Positions 40,199 through 58,200 of a DNA stretch of 64,000 bases are shown here, in pieces (the stretch's first letter is position 1; each line of letters starts with the position of its first letter). Location of the stretch: positions 248,001 to 312,000 of the forward strand of contig NBAY01000016.1 in the NCBI GenBank assembly GCA_002794775.1. Direction: 5' to 3'. Position numbers and translations under genes: made by a program. Under the pieces are notes generated by a model, which was given only the letters and a program-made list of their open reading frames with translations, did no database searches and was not told the origin of the DNA. This DNA comes from Porodaedalea pini (taxonomy: Eukaryota; Basidiomycota; Agaricomycetes; Hymenochaetales; Hymenochaetaceae).

Positions 40199-41318
40199 TC
40201 AGCTCGCGACATGCAGTTCGATGTAGTTCCAGGCCTTTTCATTTTCTTCCGTCCCGGTTTCCTTTATCTCCTTTCCAAGACCATAGTACGCATCCCACCA
40301 CCACTGGTTTACTTCGTGGTATTCGCTCTGCGGTGGTTCCTCTTTCTTCGGCCTATACGTCCACGGCTTGTCTCCAAGAATGTAGTGAACACATTTGACA
40401 TCCTCATCGTGCCATAGATTTTTGTGGATTACGCGCAGTGTCTTCAGTGCATTGTATATGTAGTTAAGCGGCTTCCACTTCCCGCGGAAGAACTCTGCAA
40501 GCAGGTCCTGGTCGGGGAACTGGAAGGTCTCGACGAGCGGCGAGGTCTCAAGAAAGTGCACGATCGCGTCGAACGTCTCCGTCGATGGCGTGAGGACAAC
40601 CGTGCCAGAGTTCAAAAGCGTGTACGGACGCGGACAGCCCTCCTTGATCTCTGGCGGATAAGTGCTGCTTGAATAGGCGCAGTTCTCCGGGATCCTGTGC
40701 GCAAGTCAGCGATAATCTGTTCAGACCGAACTTCATATATGCGCCTCACCAGTCTTTCGGATAATGCGCGAACTTGTGAGGATTGCATGCGCAGGCGTGA
40801 TCGGCAGCGATCCAGCCGTCCTCGAGAGGCATTTCAATGAGTTCGTCCATGTTCTTGCGCACCACCATATCCGAGTCCAGCAATACGACCCGCTGTGCAC
40901 ATGCGTTAGTTCTAGTCTTCAGCTTTAGCTTTCAGCCTGAATACCGGATGGATACACTTACCTCAAACTGCACTAGTTGAAAAGCACTGCACAGACGTAA
41001 TGAAATGGCACTATGGGTCGCGGACGCAGGACTATTCTTGACTTACGCGAGCTTGCACCAGGTATCGGGAAACCGCTCCTCCCTGATAGCAGAGCTCTGT
41101 ATCTTCGGCGCAAGTCTCCCAATCGACATGACCTTGATACCGCGTAAAGCTAGCACGTCAAGGCATCGCTGTGGTAGGTCGATGGAAACCATCACCACAA
41201 GTGGGTACTTCGAGCCCACTTCCCTGAGGTTGTACTCGAGGACGAGCGCGCCTGCAAGGTAGCTTGGTCTTGTGAGGAGGGTCACGAACGCCCCCTTTGC
41301 CTCTGTCATGCTTTCCAT
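40199..41318 (-). CDS. Glycosyltransferase family 8 (glycogenin/galactinol-synthase-like)
   Basis: Retaining GT-A glycosyltransferase. The start at 41318 reads MESMTEAKGAFVTLLTRPSY. Conserved features: YLAGALVLEYNLREVGSKYP, the metal-binding DxD in VVLLDSDMVVRKNMDELIEM, then ADHACACNPHKFAHYPKDW, NSGTVVLTPS, and FPDQDLLAEFFRGKWKPLNY followed by HYILGDKPW, the family's C-terminal His-containing motif. No signal peptide or membrane span, so it is probably cytosolic. About three introns. UDP-glucose or UDP-galactose is the likely donor; the acceptor cannot be told from sequence. Stop at 40199-40201. Confidence 0.88.
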
Positions 41319-41793
41319 GTTTGACTGTGCAGTTGGGGTAAAGAAGGGACACGCTCGAGAAAGCCGCAGGTCTTGAGCATTTGTATGAGATGTTATCTAG
41401 TTGATCGCGAAATGAAGGCTCTTCTATCGGGCAACCGTGTGTATTCGTCTTATTCCCTTCGGCTTCCTCAGACAACCTGCCAGTTGCATGCGAAGGATCA
41501 GATATGAGTGCGAGAGGCAAAATTACGAAGGGGTAGGTAATGGTTCAGAGAGGAAGCAGGATATCACTCAAATGATAACTGCGGAGACATGCACTTCTGC
41601 TGATCGTTCCGGAATCTGTCGCGCAGTGAGAATCTGCGCAATAAGACATTCACATACAGCACGAGAGTTTATGGAGTTTTATGGCTCTAGGGCCAGCTCG
41701 TGCAATTGCAGAGAATGAGGTACATGCAGCAACATGACAATAGGAAAAGCTAACAAAACACAAAATACGGCAGGGATCGATGGAAGTAACCTT
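41319..41793. other. Intergenic upstream of the GT8 gene
   Basis: About 475 bp, bearing the GT8 promoter and the RPS28 3' UTR. Short frames only. Confidence 0.5.
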
Positions 41794-42190
41794 TTAACGA
41801 AGACGGCTGCATGAAAAGACATATTCAGATGAGAAACGGTTGAAAATAAAATACAGGCCGTAGGAGCACGCACCGCGCTTCACGCTCGCTCTCAAGCAGG
41901 GCCAGGATGTCTTCGACACGCACGGGGCCCTTGACGTTACGAATGAGCGATCGCGACGGGTCATCGAGGAATTCGACGCGCACTTGCGTCACACCACCAC
42001 GCGATCCAGTCCTACCAAGGACCTGTAGTTGCGACGAAATGTGCGAGACGGTCAGTACCAGAAGCGTCAAGCTAGGGCGAAGGAACTATCAAGAACCTTG
42101 GAGACTTTGACGAGCTTGACAGGGGGGGCTTTTGAGTCCTAGAAAGACATTCAGAATGGCATCGCCAATGGGTTTCGCTGTACTCACCAT
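41794..42190 (-). CDS. RPS28: 40S ribosomal protein S28
   Basis: Four exons that any long-ORF search would miss. Exon 1 is only the ATG (42190-42188), followed by a GTGAGT donor. Exon 2 from 42138 gives [14 protein letters not shown]; exon 3 gives [40 protein letters not shown] and [10 protein letters not shown]; exon 4 gives RLR with stop TAA at 41796-41794. The result is an approximately 68-residue protein identical in layout to eukaryotic eS28, which sits near the mRNA exit channel of the small subunit. The second intron's donor (GTTCTT) is weak. Introns directly after the start codon are common in fungal ribosomal protein genes. Confidence 0.93.
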
Positions 42191-42413
42191 TGTGGCAGGG
42201 AAGGTGCTTGACAAAGGATGAAGGCGTTTTCCTGTCTGTTGTGGACAGAGAAAATTAAAGTTTGACCCAGAGACCCAGAAGGAAATTCACACGTAAGTAG
42301 TTCACACACGTACTGTAGCGCCGCATTTGTCTGCATATTATTTTTTTAATCCTACAGTACAGTCTAAAGTATCGAGTAGAGGTACTAAGCCAGAAGAGAG
42401 TGATGCATGGAGT

Positions 42414-43853
42414 CTAAGACACTAATTTGTCTTGACCGGAAGCCGCCCCCTCGCTAGCAAGAAGGGCCTTGGTCCGATTTTCTGTACCCTTGCCTCGCAA
42501 TACATTCTCGATATAGAACTCGCCTGCCTTGTAACTGCTCCTGACAAGTGGTCCACTGGCGACATACAGGAAACCCATGTCCTCTGCGATTTTCCTCCAG
42601 CGATCGAATTCAGCGGGCTCAACATAACGCTCGACTTTCATGTGCCGTTTCGTCGGGCGCATGTACTGCCCGAACGTTACGACGTCGACGTCAATCTTCC
42701 TCAGCTCTAGTAAACAAACAAATCGGTCGCACTGTATCACCACCGTATGGTTTACAGAAGGCTCACCTCGTAAAGCATCCATGACTTGCTCCTCCGCCTC
42801 ACCCACTCCGAGCATGATACTGGTCTTCGTGACGCGCACGCCCTCGGCCTTGGCATGCTCAAGGACCTTGAGACTCTGTCTGAATGCCGCCCTACGGTCT
42901 CTCACAAAAGGAGTGAGCGCTTCAACAGTTTCGATGTTGTGTGCGTATACATCCAAACCGGACTTCGCGACCGCAGACACCAAGGGCAACGAGCCCTGGA
43001 AATCCCCCGTTAGTGCTTCCACTAAGATTTGTGGAGCCCTTTATGGAATAAAATCAAATTTAAAAACACGAAATTGCAGCAAGAAAGAACACACTTCTGC
43101 TTTATCTTCCGTATTGTCTCTGCGAAGTGGTGGGCACCTCCATCTGCCAAGTCTACGCACTTGCGTCAAGGACTGCAGACGAAGAATATTAATACCAAAC
43201 GTACCATCTCTGTCGACACTGGTCAAGACAATGTAGCCGAGTCCCCAACGACTTATAGCCTCAGCAGTGTTCTCTGGCTCATGTGGATCCAAGGGCGGCG
43301 GGGCTCTTGAAGTCTTTACAGAACAGAATCTGCACCCTCGTGTGCATGTATCACCCATAAGCTGAAAGGCGGAATTAGGATCTTACGTCTGGAAAGCATA
43401 AAAACGATTACGGCGCACCATTATAGTAGCAGTTGCCGCCCGTCTGCCCTCCTCTTCTGTCGCGTCTTCCTTGCCACCCCAACAGTCGCCGATATTAGGA
43501 CACCGTGCTTCCTCACACACAGTGTGTAAACCCAGACCGCGCAAATCCTTCTTTATATTAGAGAACGATGCGCCTTTCGGTATGGTCGTCTTCAAATAAG
43601 ACGGCAGGCGCGGTCTGAGTGACTTGAGTACATCGAGTGTATGAGTTGTTACTTGGGAGACCTACGTCTTCGTGTTTCCGAACACAACTCGATCCGATAC
43701 GTTGTCGGAAATGAATTCGTCTAGTGAGGGTCCGGCAGATAGTGTTTGCGAGAAATCGCTCTTGGACGATGAGGCAGTAGCAAGACACCGGAAGCGCGGG
43801 GCGACACTGCACCCTTGCTTGTGGATCGTTCGCTTGATTGCCTGTAGACTCAT
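42414..43853 (-). CDS. LIP5: Lipoyl synthase, mitochondrial (radical SAM)
   Basis: Inserts two sulfurs into octanoyl groups on lipoyl domains using two [4Fe-4S] clusters. Exon 1 encodes a presequence [20 protein letters not shown]. The auxiliary-cluster cysteines are in [12 protein letters not shown]; the radical SAM cysteines are in [16 protein letters not shown]. Other conserved blocks: [71 protein letters not shown] and [19 protein letters not shown]. The C-terminal [12 protein letters not shown] holds the essential RSSY serine that binds the auxiliary cluster. About six exons; stop at 42414. Its start is 186 bp from the divergent CMC1 start. Confidence 0.95.
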
Positions 43854-44039
43854 TGTTGCGAGAAGTTGACAAAGGTGACCAACCAGTATGTATGGTTGTC
43901 AGCCAGTGGACTGCTGGCCGACCTGCGCTCGACGTCGATCAAAAGACGCTGGGGCGTCCCCGAGGCTCTTATTCAGAGGCTTGCACGTGACACGGTCTAC
44001 TTGCGTCGGTCCCGAGTCTCCGACAAATCCCACACAACG

Positions 44040-44409
44040 ATGAACGCGTTATCGCGGCGAGAAGAGGAGGCACTCGCCAAAAGCACGAAAGCACGGGCAC
44101 TCAAGGAGTGTGACAGCATCGTAAAAGGTACGTGTCTCATTCTCGAACGTGAAATCCCGAGCTAATTGCATGAACGTCATAAAAGAGTTCGCGGAGTGCA
44201 CGCAGGGACGCACGATCTCGCTCATGTGGGCATGCAAGGACAAATATAAGCTGGTCCAGGACTGCATGTATCAATAGTGCGTATTGGCACTCTTTCTTTT
44301 TATTGTTATCTGAGCTTGTTTTATTAGCACAGGACCTGAGAGCATGGACCTCGTACGCGCAGAATACGTCCGCTTAAGAGATGTCAATGACGCCCAAAGG
44401 CCTTCATAA
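44040..44409 (+). CDS. CMC1: COX assembly mitochondrial protein Cmc1 (twin CX9C)
   Basis: Small three-exon gene: 44040-44127, 44186-44276, 44328-44409. The product is about 86 residues, starting MNALSRREEEALAKSTKARA. The twin-CX9C pattern is clear: C DSIVKEFAE C and C KDKYKLVQD C, joined by TQGRTISLMWA. The tail YTGPESMDLVRAEYVRLRD resembles Cmc1 family tails. Such proteins fold in the intermembrane space through Mia40; Cmc1 stabilises newly made Cox1 and is linked to copper delivery. Cmc2 is an alternative. It shares a short divergent promoter with LIP5. Confidence 0.85.
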
Positions 44410-44627
44410 CAAGAAAGACAGTCACGGACCACTGCGTCAGATGTATTGCTATAGGTAAGCCGGAATGTATATGCTCTACTTGCTCGTGCGCGACTAACTT
44501 CTGGTCTTCTAGTTTGAGTTCTTAATCATCATCATTTTGTTGCCTTTTAGATGCAATCTCAGAAACACACATATTTAAGATCTGAAGAAGGGAATAATAT
44601 ACAATGACTAAAATGGCTTTTATGAAT

Positions 44628-45758
44628 TCAAGCCTTGGGCTTGTTCACGGCCGCCCACTGCGTTCGAAGCGCCATGATAGACGTGATAAATCTACAGGAG
44701 AGACAACCATCAGCATGCCATCAATATAAAAGACAAAATACAACTGAGCGTACCCAAACATGCCAAGAATGCCCTCGTTCAGGTTGACGTAGCCAAGGTT
44801 GGCCGCAGGGATCCAGACGTCAAGGAGATCAATGACGAACTGGTAGCGAACCGACATGCGTTCCCTGGAGAGTACTGAAGTCAGTTTCAAAAGTACGGGG
44901 GAGGACAGTGCTGCGTACTTCTCAACGGCGGTGAACTTCACGGCTCGTTCAGCCTCATTGCCAACTGATTTCTCACCCCAAGTCGAGCCTCGGAGCTCCT
45001 TCGCTTCATTCGCCAGCCTGCCAGCCTGAGAGATGCAGTTAGCGTCCGTTCTAATACCGACTACGCATGGATGCGTAACAGACCTTTAAGAGACCATGAC
45101 AGATGCTGAACACAATGCCCATGAACCAAAAGCGGTTTGATCTAAGTCAGGGTCAGTATCAGTGATTAGTTCATGTCCATGTTCGCATTTGCCTTCTGGT
45201 CACTTTCTGATTACTCTCTTTCGACAGAGTGACGAGTCTAATAGAGTTCGCCTATACGTGTTGTCATTAGAAGGCCAATCCTTTGATCCCAAAATTCACT
45301 GACCCAGACGGCAGCGTCGTAGATGAGATATCCAGCATAGCTAAGCTGTCGGAGAACAGTAGTGATCTGTTCCCCAGGGCGAGAGAAAGAGCTTGCAGCT
45401 CTTAGGGCAGCCTGGAGATGTTCCAATGGCTTTCCAAGGCGCATGACTGAACCGTGCCTGAGAAGGGAAAGAATAACCAGAGCACTCTAACACTCACGTT
45501 TCCGACCAGACGCAAGATGAGACTTGAGCGCATTCCAACGCGCTGCTTCGACACTGTAGCCCTTTGAAATGAGGACCCAGGCAAGCAAACGCGCAAAATA
45601 CTGAATAGCTCGATAGAGCTGGCAGATTGCGTCAGAACAGAGCCTTGAATGTCTCTACGCTAGAGACAGACCTTATCGCGTCCAAGGGTGGTGCTGAGTA
45701 GTTTGAGCGTCTGAGACGCAATTGGATGGAGAACGACTTGTGATGCTACGGTGGCCAT
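44628..45758 (-). CDS. PEX11: Peroxisomal membrane protein PEX11
   Basis: Start MATVASQVVLHPIASQTLKL, then LSTTLGRDK and LARLLAWVL in successive exons. A core exon has HLQAALRAASSFSRPGEQIT, VLRQLSYAGYLIYDAAVW, typical of Pex11. Later exons give NRFWFMGIVFSICHGLLKAG and a helical C-terminal part with DLLDVWIPAANLGYVNLNEG. The last exon splices GMFG to FITSIMALRTQWAAVNKPKA (stop at 44628-44630). About 6-7 exons. Pex11 tubulates and divides peroxisomes and supports fatty acid metabolism. Converges with CMC1 (218 bp between stops) and is divergent from fumarase. Confidence 0.9.
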
Positions 45759-46166
45759 GGTGGTTGCGGACGAAGGAAAGTAGAGGTCGAGATTCAGCTG
45801 AGTGTGTCCGGTACGGTAAATGCATTTCACGTGAAGGCCACTCAATCTCCAAGTCCTCGGTGTGTGCGCCCAGAAAACCTCGAATTGACGCGTTTATGTC
45901 CTAGGCCCTCAGATGGCGTCCGCTGTGAATATTAAGGATATCTCGGAGGACTATTTCACGTCGTCCATTAACTCCGGACATCGAGGGCCTATCGCGGCTC
46001 AGTCAAACACGTCAATATTAATGAGCGCGTCTCCGACAATCCGACAACTCCCGACGTACATACTCGGTTTTCTCTTCCTTCCTCTGCTCGTAGCCTGTTC
46101 TCCCTCCCTAATTTCTCTAGATTCGAAAGGTTCTCCTCTTGCTTAATTCTCCCACTAATTCTCATC
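45759..46166. promoter_or_regulatory. Divergent promoter region of PEX11 and fumarase
   Basis: About 410 bp between the PEX11 start and the proposed alternative fumarase exon. It holds a 77-codon frame (45913-46146) with no recognisable family and a pyrimidine-rich stretch before 46130, common near fungal start sites. Confidence 0.45.
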
Positions 46167-46211
46167 ATGTACCGTGCTCTTCATCTGCGTCTACGCGTAC
46201 CTGCCGGAAGT
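46167..46211 (+). CDS. FUM1: Alternative first exon of fumarase with mitochondrial presequence
   Basis: ATG at 46167 encodes MYRALHLRLRVPAGS: Arg-rich, no acidic residue, able to form an amphipathic helix. It ends exactly at a strong donor GTAAGA (46212), phase 0. The fumarase exon starting at 46400 is also entered in phase 0, so splicing 46211 to 46400 would give a mitochondrial form and skip the MVGSRS exon (46343-46360). Inferred; no transcript evidence. Confidence 0.55.
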
Positions 46212-46342
46212 GTAAGAAGCTCGAATTGGCCTCTCATGTGATACGGGCTTGTTGAACGCAAGTTATCTCCATTTTCAAGCTCAATCATCTTGCTATAAAA
46301 CGCGCATCACAGCACCGTCTGTTCTCTTCATCTTTTCGCGCT

Positions 46343-48304
46343 ATGGTCGGTAGCAGATCTGTGAGACGATGAAGCTTGACACTGACACGACATTTGCAGA
46401 CTCAATACAGAACAGAACGCGATACGTTCGGTGACCTACAGGTACCAGCTGACCGCTACTGGGGCGCACAAACCCAAAGGTAGACAAACTGCTTTTATTG
46501 AAACTGATCTAGGATTGACCGGAATACGTGTACAGGTCGTTGCAGAACTTCGATATCGGTGGACCGACGGAGCGCCTGCCTCCGCCACTCATCAAGGCAT
46601 TCGGCATTCTGAAGAAGGCAGCATCGATTGTAAACACCACTTATGGGCTTGACCCGAAGGTCGGCGAGGCCATCCAGAAGGCGGCCGATGAGGTACGTGC
46701 CTCGCAACGCTACAGAAAGAATACGGAAAGCTGACGCACAGACAGGTCATCTCTGGCAAGCTCACCGATCACTTCCCGCTTGTCGTTTTCCAGACTGGAA
46801 GCGGCACACAGAGCAACATGAACACTAACGAAGTAATCTCGAACCGCGCGATTGAGATACTCGGTGGTGAGCTCGGCTCGAAGAAGCCCGTACATCCCAA
46901 CGACCATGTCAACATGAGCCAGAGCTCTAATGACACGTAAGGCTTCATTTTATAAGGAGGTCTGAGGCCCTGACCGTAAATTTTTTCTTAGTTTCCCGAC
47001 GGCGATGCACGTTGCGGCCGTCATGGAGATCAACGGCTCTCTTCTGCCCGCTTTGGCGGAACTCCGAGATGCAATGGAGGCAAAGCGGAAAGAATTCGAT
47101 CATATCATCAAGATTGGTCGCACTCACTTGCAGGTTTAAAAATTTGACGTCTTTACTTCACAAGATTTTCAACTGGTATTCTAGGATGCTACGCCTCTAA
47201 CTCTTGGTCAGGAGTTTAGTGGATACGTTCAGCAATTAACCAATGCTATTGAACGTGTCAAGGATACCCTGCCTCGACTGAGCCTCTTAGCACAGGGCGG
47301 TACTGCTGTTGGTACTGTAAGTGCTTGTCCTTCCTCTTACGCGTGCTGCTCAATAACCATTTGATGTACAGGGTCTCAACACGAAAAAGGGCTTTGACGT
47401 GAAGGTTGCTGCAGAAATCTCTAAGCTCACTGGCTACGAGTTTAAGACGGCTCCGAACAAGGTCAAAATCTGTAAATTTCATTCTTAAATTGATGCTGAA
47501 TGTGACCTAGTTCGAAGCCCTTGCGGCTCACGACGCGCTGGTTGAAGCTCACGGTGCTCTGAACGTGGTTGCATGTTCGTTTATGAAGATTGCCAACGAT
47601 ATTCGCTTCCTCGGCTCTGGTCCACGCTGCGGTCTTGGCGAGCTGAGCCTGCCGGAGAACGAGCCCGGAAGCAGCATCATGCCTGGCAAGGTGAACCCGA
47701 CCCAGTGCGAAGCCTTGACCATGGTTGCCGCTCAGGTAATGGGAAATCAGACCACCGTCAGCATCGCTGGGTCAAACGGCCATTTCGAGGTGAATAATCC
47801 GATTTGACAGTGCTAGCAATGACGTTATCTGACACTGCCACGTGGGATGCGTGCAGCTGAACGTCTTCAAGCCTGTGATCATAAAGAACGTATTACAGAG
47901 CATTCGGCTGCTCGCGGATGGTGAGACAATAAAAAAAAGCAGTCTCATCCAAGGAACTTTTACTCATGGTTCTTTTCGAAGGTGCTCGATCATTCACGAG
48001 CCACTGTGTCGTGGGCATTCAGGCAAACGAGAAGCGGATTAACCAGTTGCTGAACGAGTCATTGATGCTCGCTACGATTTTGAACAGCCACCTGGGCTAC
48101 GACAGTGGGTTTCTCTTGACTGCACTTGACTTTGGGTGATGCTGATTGGACATATTTTTGGCAGACGTTGCGAAGTGCGCGAAGAAGGCACACAAGGAGG
48201 GTACGACTTTGAAGGAGGCGACCGTTGCACTCGGGTTCCTGACTCCTGATGAGTTTGACGACAAGGTTCGGCCTGAGCTGATGCTGCACCCTGATGAAGC
48301 ATAG
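46343..48304 (+). CDS. FUM1: Fumarate hydratase (class II fumarase)
   Basis: Interconverts fumarate and malate. The short first exon 46343-46360 (MVGSRS) splices to 46400, giving [20 protein letters not shown], then [17 protein letters not shown]. Conserved regions: [59 protein letters not shown], and the class II signature [17 protein letters not shown] with the mobile-loop serine. A later exon has [20 protein letters not shown]. It ends in [20 protein letters not shown]. About nine exons. This start lacks a targeting signal and would give a cytosolic enzyme; a presequence-like exon lies upstream. Confidence 0.95.
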
Positions 48305-48975
48305 TTCTGTGTTTTGTGCAGTGTAATGTAGCCATAAGAAAAAATGATTATTGAAAAAAAGGCCTGGTGATCGGGTAATACCGAATTGCTATGTGCAGTG
48401 ACCAAATACGGAACTGCCATTTTCATCGGCATGCTCGAAAGGCAGCGAGTCAAGAAGTGGGCAAAGCCCGGGCTATCATAAGCTTACGTGCGTCACGGTC
48501 AACACCCCCATTGCATTTCAATTATTATAACAAAAGCGAGTGAGGAGGAGAGCGGACTGGCTGTGACAATGAAGAAAAAGAGGTTGGATTCCGAGATTGA
48601 CGTTCGAAGCTGGAAGCGTGGACTCGGATGTTCGAAAGCAAACTAAAATGGACGGTTGAGAGATGACTACGCTGATGAATGAACTCGTTTCGCTTTAGAT
48701 ATCAGCCTCCACCTTGGCCTGCATCGTCGTCCCCGCCCCTCCCGCTCATCGTCGCGCCCTCGCCCTCGCGAATTGCTTAATCGAGAAGAAGCCTCTTCGA
48801 GGTGACGATCTTGTCGGCGAAGAATTCCAGTCCAAATATCATATAACAGTTTCATTTGGGGTCACTGTCGTCTGTCCCACGCATCAGTGTCCCGCAATCA
48901 CCCTCTTGTCTGCATAAAACTTTTGTCCGATAACCTGCTCGTCACAGCCAGTCGCGTCCGACCGCGTCTCTGGTC
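48305..48975. other. Intergenic between fumarase and INO80
   Basis: About 670 bp with the fumarase 3' UTR and INO80 promoter. Short frames around 48667-48917 on both strands have biased composition but no recognisable protein. Confidence 0.5.
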
Positions 48976-54653
<5,678 letters not shown>

Positions 54654-55215
54654 CGGACACTGTGTTATTTTTGTATGGTATGGGGTCTTTATATATATTT
54701 TCTCTCGCATTGTTGTCGATATGTTTGTCGCATAATCTATTGGTTTTTGTCTGTCGTTCTATGTAGAATGGAGTTAGTAGATAGATTTCGTGTAATCTCT
54801 CTATACCTCGCATTTGTATCGTGCTGCATAGCTCTCCTCAATCCTACAGTTTTTGGTCTAAATTTGTTGTCGGCGCTCTCAGAGTCGACGCGTCATGGAC
54901 TTAGAGGCCCGGGACCGATCGACGTTGGCCCATGGACTTTCCTTGGATAACTTCGCACTGTCCACGACCACGACCGCCTTCGATCTATAATCCGAGCTCA
55001 TGCTTCAGAGATCCCGATCACCTTACAGTCCGCACTGTGCTGAAAGGATTCAAGTAATAAAGATCAGACGTTCCAGGCAGTCGTATACAATCTACTCGCC
55101 ACAAATCCTGCTTGAAGTTTTACCGCACATAGGAAAAGTAGATTTGTCGGGATCGGACTGAAAACGCAGAAGAGAGGCCTTCAAGGCATTATTCATCAGA
55201 GACCTGCTTGCAGGG
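54654..55215. other. Intergenic between INO80 and the DExH helicase gene
   Basis: About 560 bp, A/T-rich at its left end (INO80 3' UTR). Promoter of the helicase gene on the right; no coding region recognised. Confidence 0.5.
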
Positions 55216-58200
55216 ATGCCGCCGAAGAAGAAAAAGACGCAATTGAAAAAGGTCGAACGCGGGTACGCTAAATTGCGCTCTCGGAATTATCGCAGGTCCG
55301 CTGATGATTATAACAGATTCGCAACGACCTCCATCCCGAAGAAGGCTCCTGTTACTTCTCCACCTCTGGAAGAGCCGACTGACGCACCTACTGAGCAAGA
55401 GGATCTCACAGATGGTGGCATAAAAGTTCTAGAGCCTGCGCAAGACGAGAATGCCGTGTCCTTGCAGCGCTTCGTCGACAAGTTCCAGGAGAAGACTGAG
55501 AAAGAGATTTCGCGCACTCTGAAGGTTATTCATATTTCAGCCTGATTTCTTGTGCTTCTACTCAACGTGCCGATATTCCTAGTCCATAGAATATGATAGA
55601 CGGATGGCGAAGGGCTTTCCCCGGCTGAATTTGGACCAGGGCTTACTGGACGAGATCACTGACCTGATCATCGATGAAGAGTCTCATGGTGAGCAACTAT
55701 TGAAATATATGCACTTCTCTTGTCTTGAAGAATTGTCTATCAGGAGGCGCTTCGAAACTTCCCAGCATTTCGCGGGACAAACTTGCCGGCCAGATAGGCA
55801 TCACTTATGGCGTTCTGCGACGCCTTGGTTTTTCTGAAGGCATCGTAATGAACTGCTTGAAGGAAGCATCGGGCGTCGAGCTTGAACAAGCCTTCGACTG
55901 GGTACGCACGCCTTGAGTCTGGAGCTAGTTTCAATACCCTAACCCAGATCACAGCTCTACATGCATTGCTCTTCTGATGAGCTGGACTTCGAGAAGTGCT
56001 CAGGCAATGTCACTGAAAGCATGCCTCTTACACCTAAGACCCCAGACATCTCAAGCTTCCCCGGTACGCCAGAAAAGCTGGACAAGAAGCTTCTTTCTTT
56101 ACCATCCTCTTTGAGCAATGGACAGAATCTTGCGATGTCTCGCAAAGTTACTAAGCTGTCTGAACAAAGTCCTCCGAAGACACCGTGTACACCCGACTCA
56201 CTCGTTGATGAGACTGGGTCAGAAGACGCATCTGACAGTGACAATCCTAACGCTGAATATGTCCGGCTGAAATTACGCATCACTGATCTAACGGGCAGCC
56301 GGAGACAAAACGATGAGACCGCGGACGAGGAGTTTCTTAGGAAGCTTCAGGCTCGCCTTGAAGGCGTCAAAAAGAACTATTTTTTCAGTGAAAGGGACGC
56401 GGAAGCAAGTTTCCGGCTAAAGCGACGAGAAGCAGACGAGGCTTTGCTATTTTCGCGTCTTCGTGGAGATGCTGCTGCTTCGATTCAAAAGCCTGCCAAG
56501 CAAACGAAGAAGAAAGTTGAAAATGTATCACCTGTCAAGGATGTTCGCCCAAGCAACGACGTGTTCGATACCTCCGGCGATGATGACTCTCCAGGTGGCA
56601 TGTTCGACCTCCTGGAGCCCATGCCATCCATGGAAACCACCACAGCTGGAACTACAGTCGCTATCAGAAACATGGCGTTGCCGAAGCATTGGGCAGGTCG
56701 AACGCCAAAGTTATTGCTCCTCGATTTTGTCGCAAAATCGGATCGTTACGCAGCTGTTGTGTACAACGATTTGTCAGGGAATGGCAGGGCGAAGAGGTCG
56801 TCTGTTAATATACGGTGGACTGGTGGAAGAGCCAGCGCGTGGGCCATGGACGATGTAGCATGCCATGATCTGATGCAGGCAGAGCAATTTATAGCGACTG
56901 TGGCATTGCATGGCCTTACGTATCCATCTGACGAGGGTTTTCGAAGTTCGGTCGGAAATCCAAAGGGTGCCCAAACGTCATACAGACATCTGCCGCCCGC
57001 CTTCAGGGAGTTATGGAATGAACTTGAAGTTAAGCGGAAGGAAGACGATGATCGAATCAATAGAGAAGTCTGGGCATCTCTGACTTCAGTTTTGGATCAG
57101 AAACTTTCCGACTCAGAAAAGGTTTGCTATATGTATTCTTGTGTTTCTTGAACATAAAATCTGATTTCTGTATTAGGTTGATGACAGAGTCTCGAAAGAA
57201 GTTGCACCAAAGGAGAACATTCATTCAAAGGGACGCATCATACCCGAATACTCTCCCGAGCAACTGAGGGATAGCCTCCTCGCACGTCAATCTAGTTTTG
57301 CATACCAAGAGATGCTGGTCAGCGTATTTAGGACACCTGTAATTCGGTTTACTCTAATACAGTATCTTCTCAGGCGCAGCGCAATACACTCCCTATTGCA
57401 TCTTACCGGCAAACGATACTCGAGATGTTAGAAATGTCTCAGGTAGTTGTTTTAAGTGGCGAGACTGGCTGGTGAGTAGATGATTGAGATTGGTGATTGT
57501 ATGCAAGATATTGACTTTCTTTCAAAGTGGAAAGTCTACTCAGCTGCCAAGCTTTGTTCTTGAAGACCAGTTGTCGAAGGGCCAACATTGCAAGATAGTG
57601 GGTACGTTATATCACGCTATCGAACTTATCGGCTGCCTGACTGGCTATGCAGTGACGGAACCGCGTCGTATTTCAGCTATCTCCCTCGCGCAGCGTGTCT
57701 CTAGAGAACTTGGTGATGCTCCCGGAACTGTTGGAACAAATTCATCTTTAGTCGGCTATTCTATCAGACTGGAAAGCCAAACGTCAAAAAACACGCGACT
57801 GAACTTCGTAACCAACGGCATTGCTCTAAGGATGCTCGAAGGGGGGAGTGGTACCGATGGTCGTGGCACGGCTTTTGATGAGATCACGGTTGGTCATTCC
57901 TTGAATGAGAGGTATGAAGAAGACACTGATAGAATCTGCAAGCACATTATAGTGGACGAGGTACGAGATCCTTATCTTCACCCTTAAGTACTAGGGTCTC
58001 ATTTGAATAATAGGTTCATGAACGCAGCATTGACTCCGATTTCCTATTGATTGTTTTGAAGTCGCTCCTTCAGGAGCGCAGAGACCTGAAGTAAGCTTTC
58101 CCTTTCGAATCCTTAAATACCGTTAATGCAAGTCATAGGGTCGTTCTCATGTCTGCCACGCTGGATGCCGAGAAAATCTCTAATTATTTTGGAGGATGTC

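Noticed and set aside
45913..46146. 77-codon frame between PEX11 and fumarase
   Set aside because: No recognisable domain, no splice evidence, and it lies in a promoter region; likely chance.
48667..48917. Short frames on both strands upstream of INO80
   Set aside because: Arg- or Pro-biased, overlapping, no family recognised.
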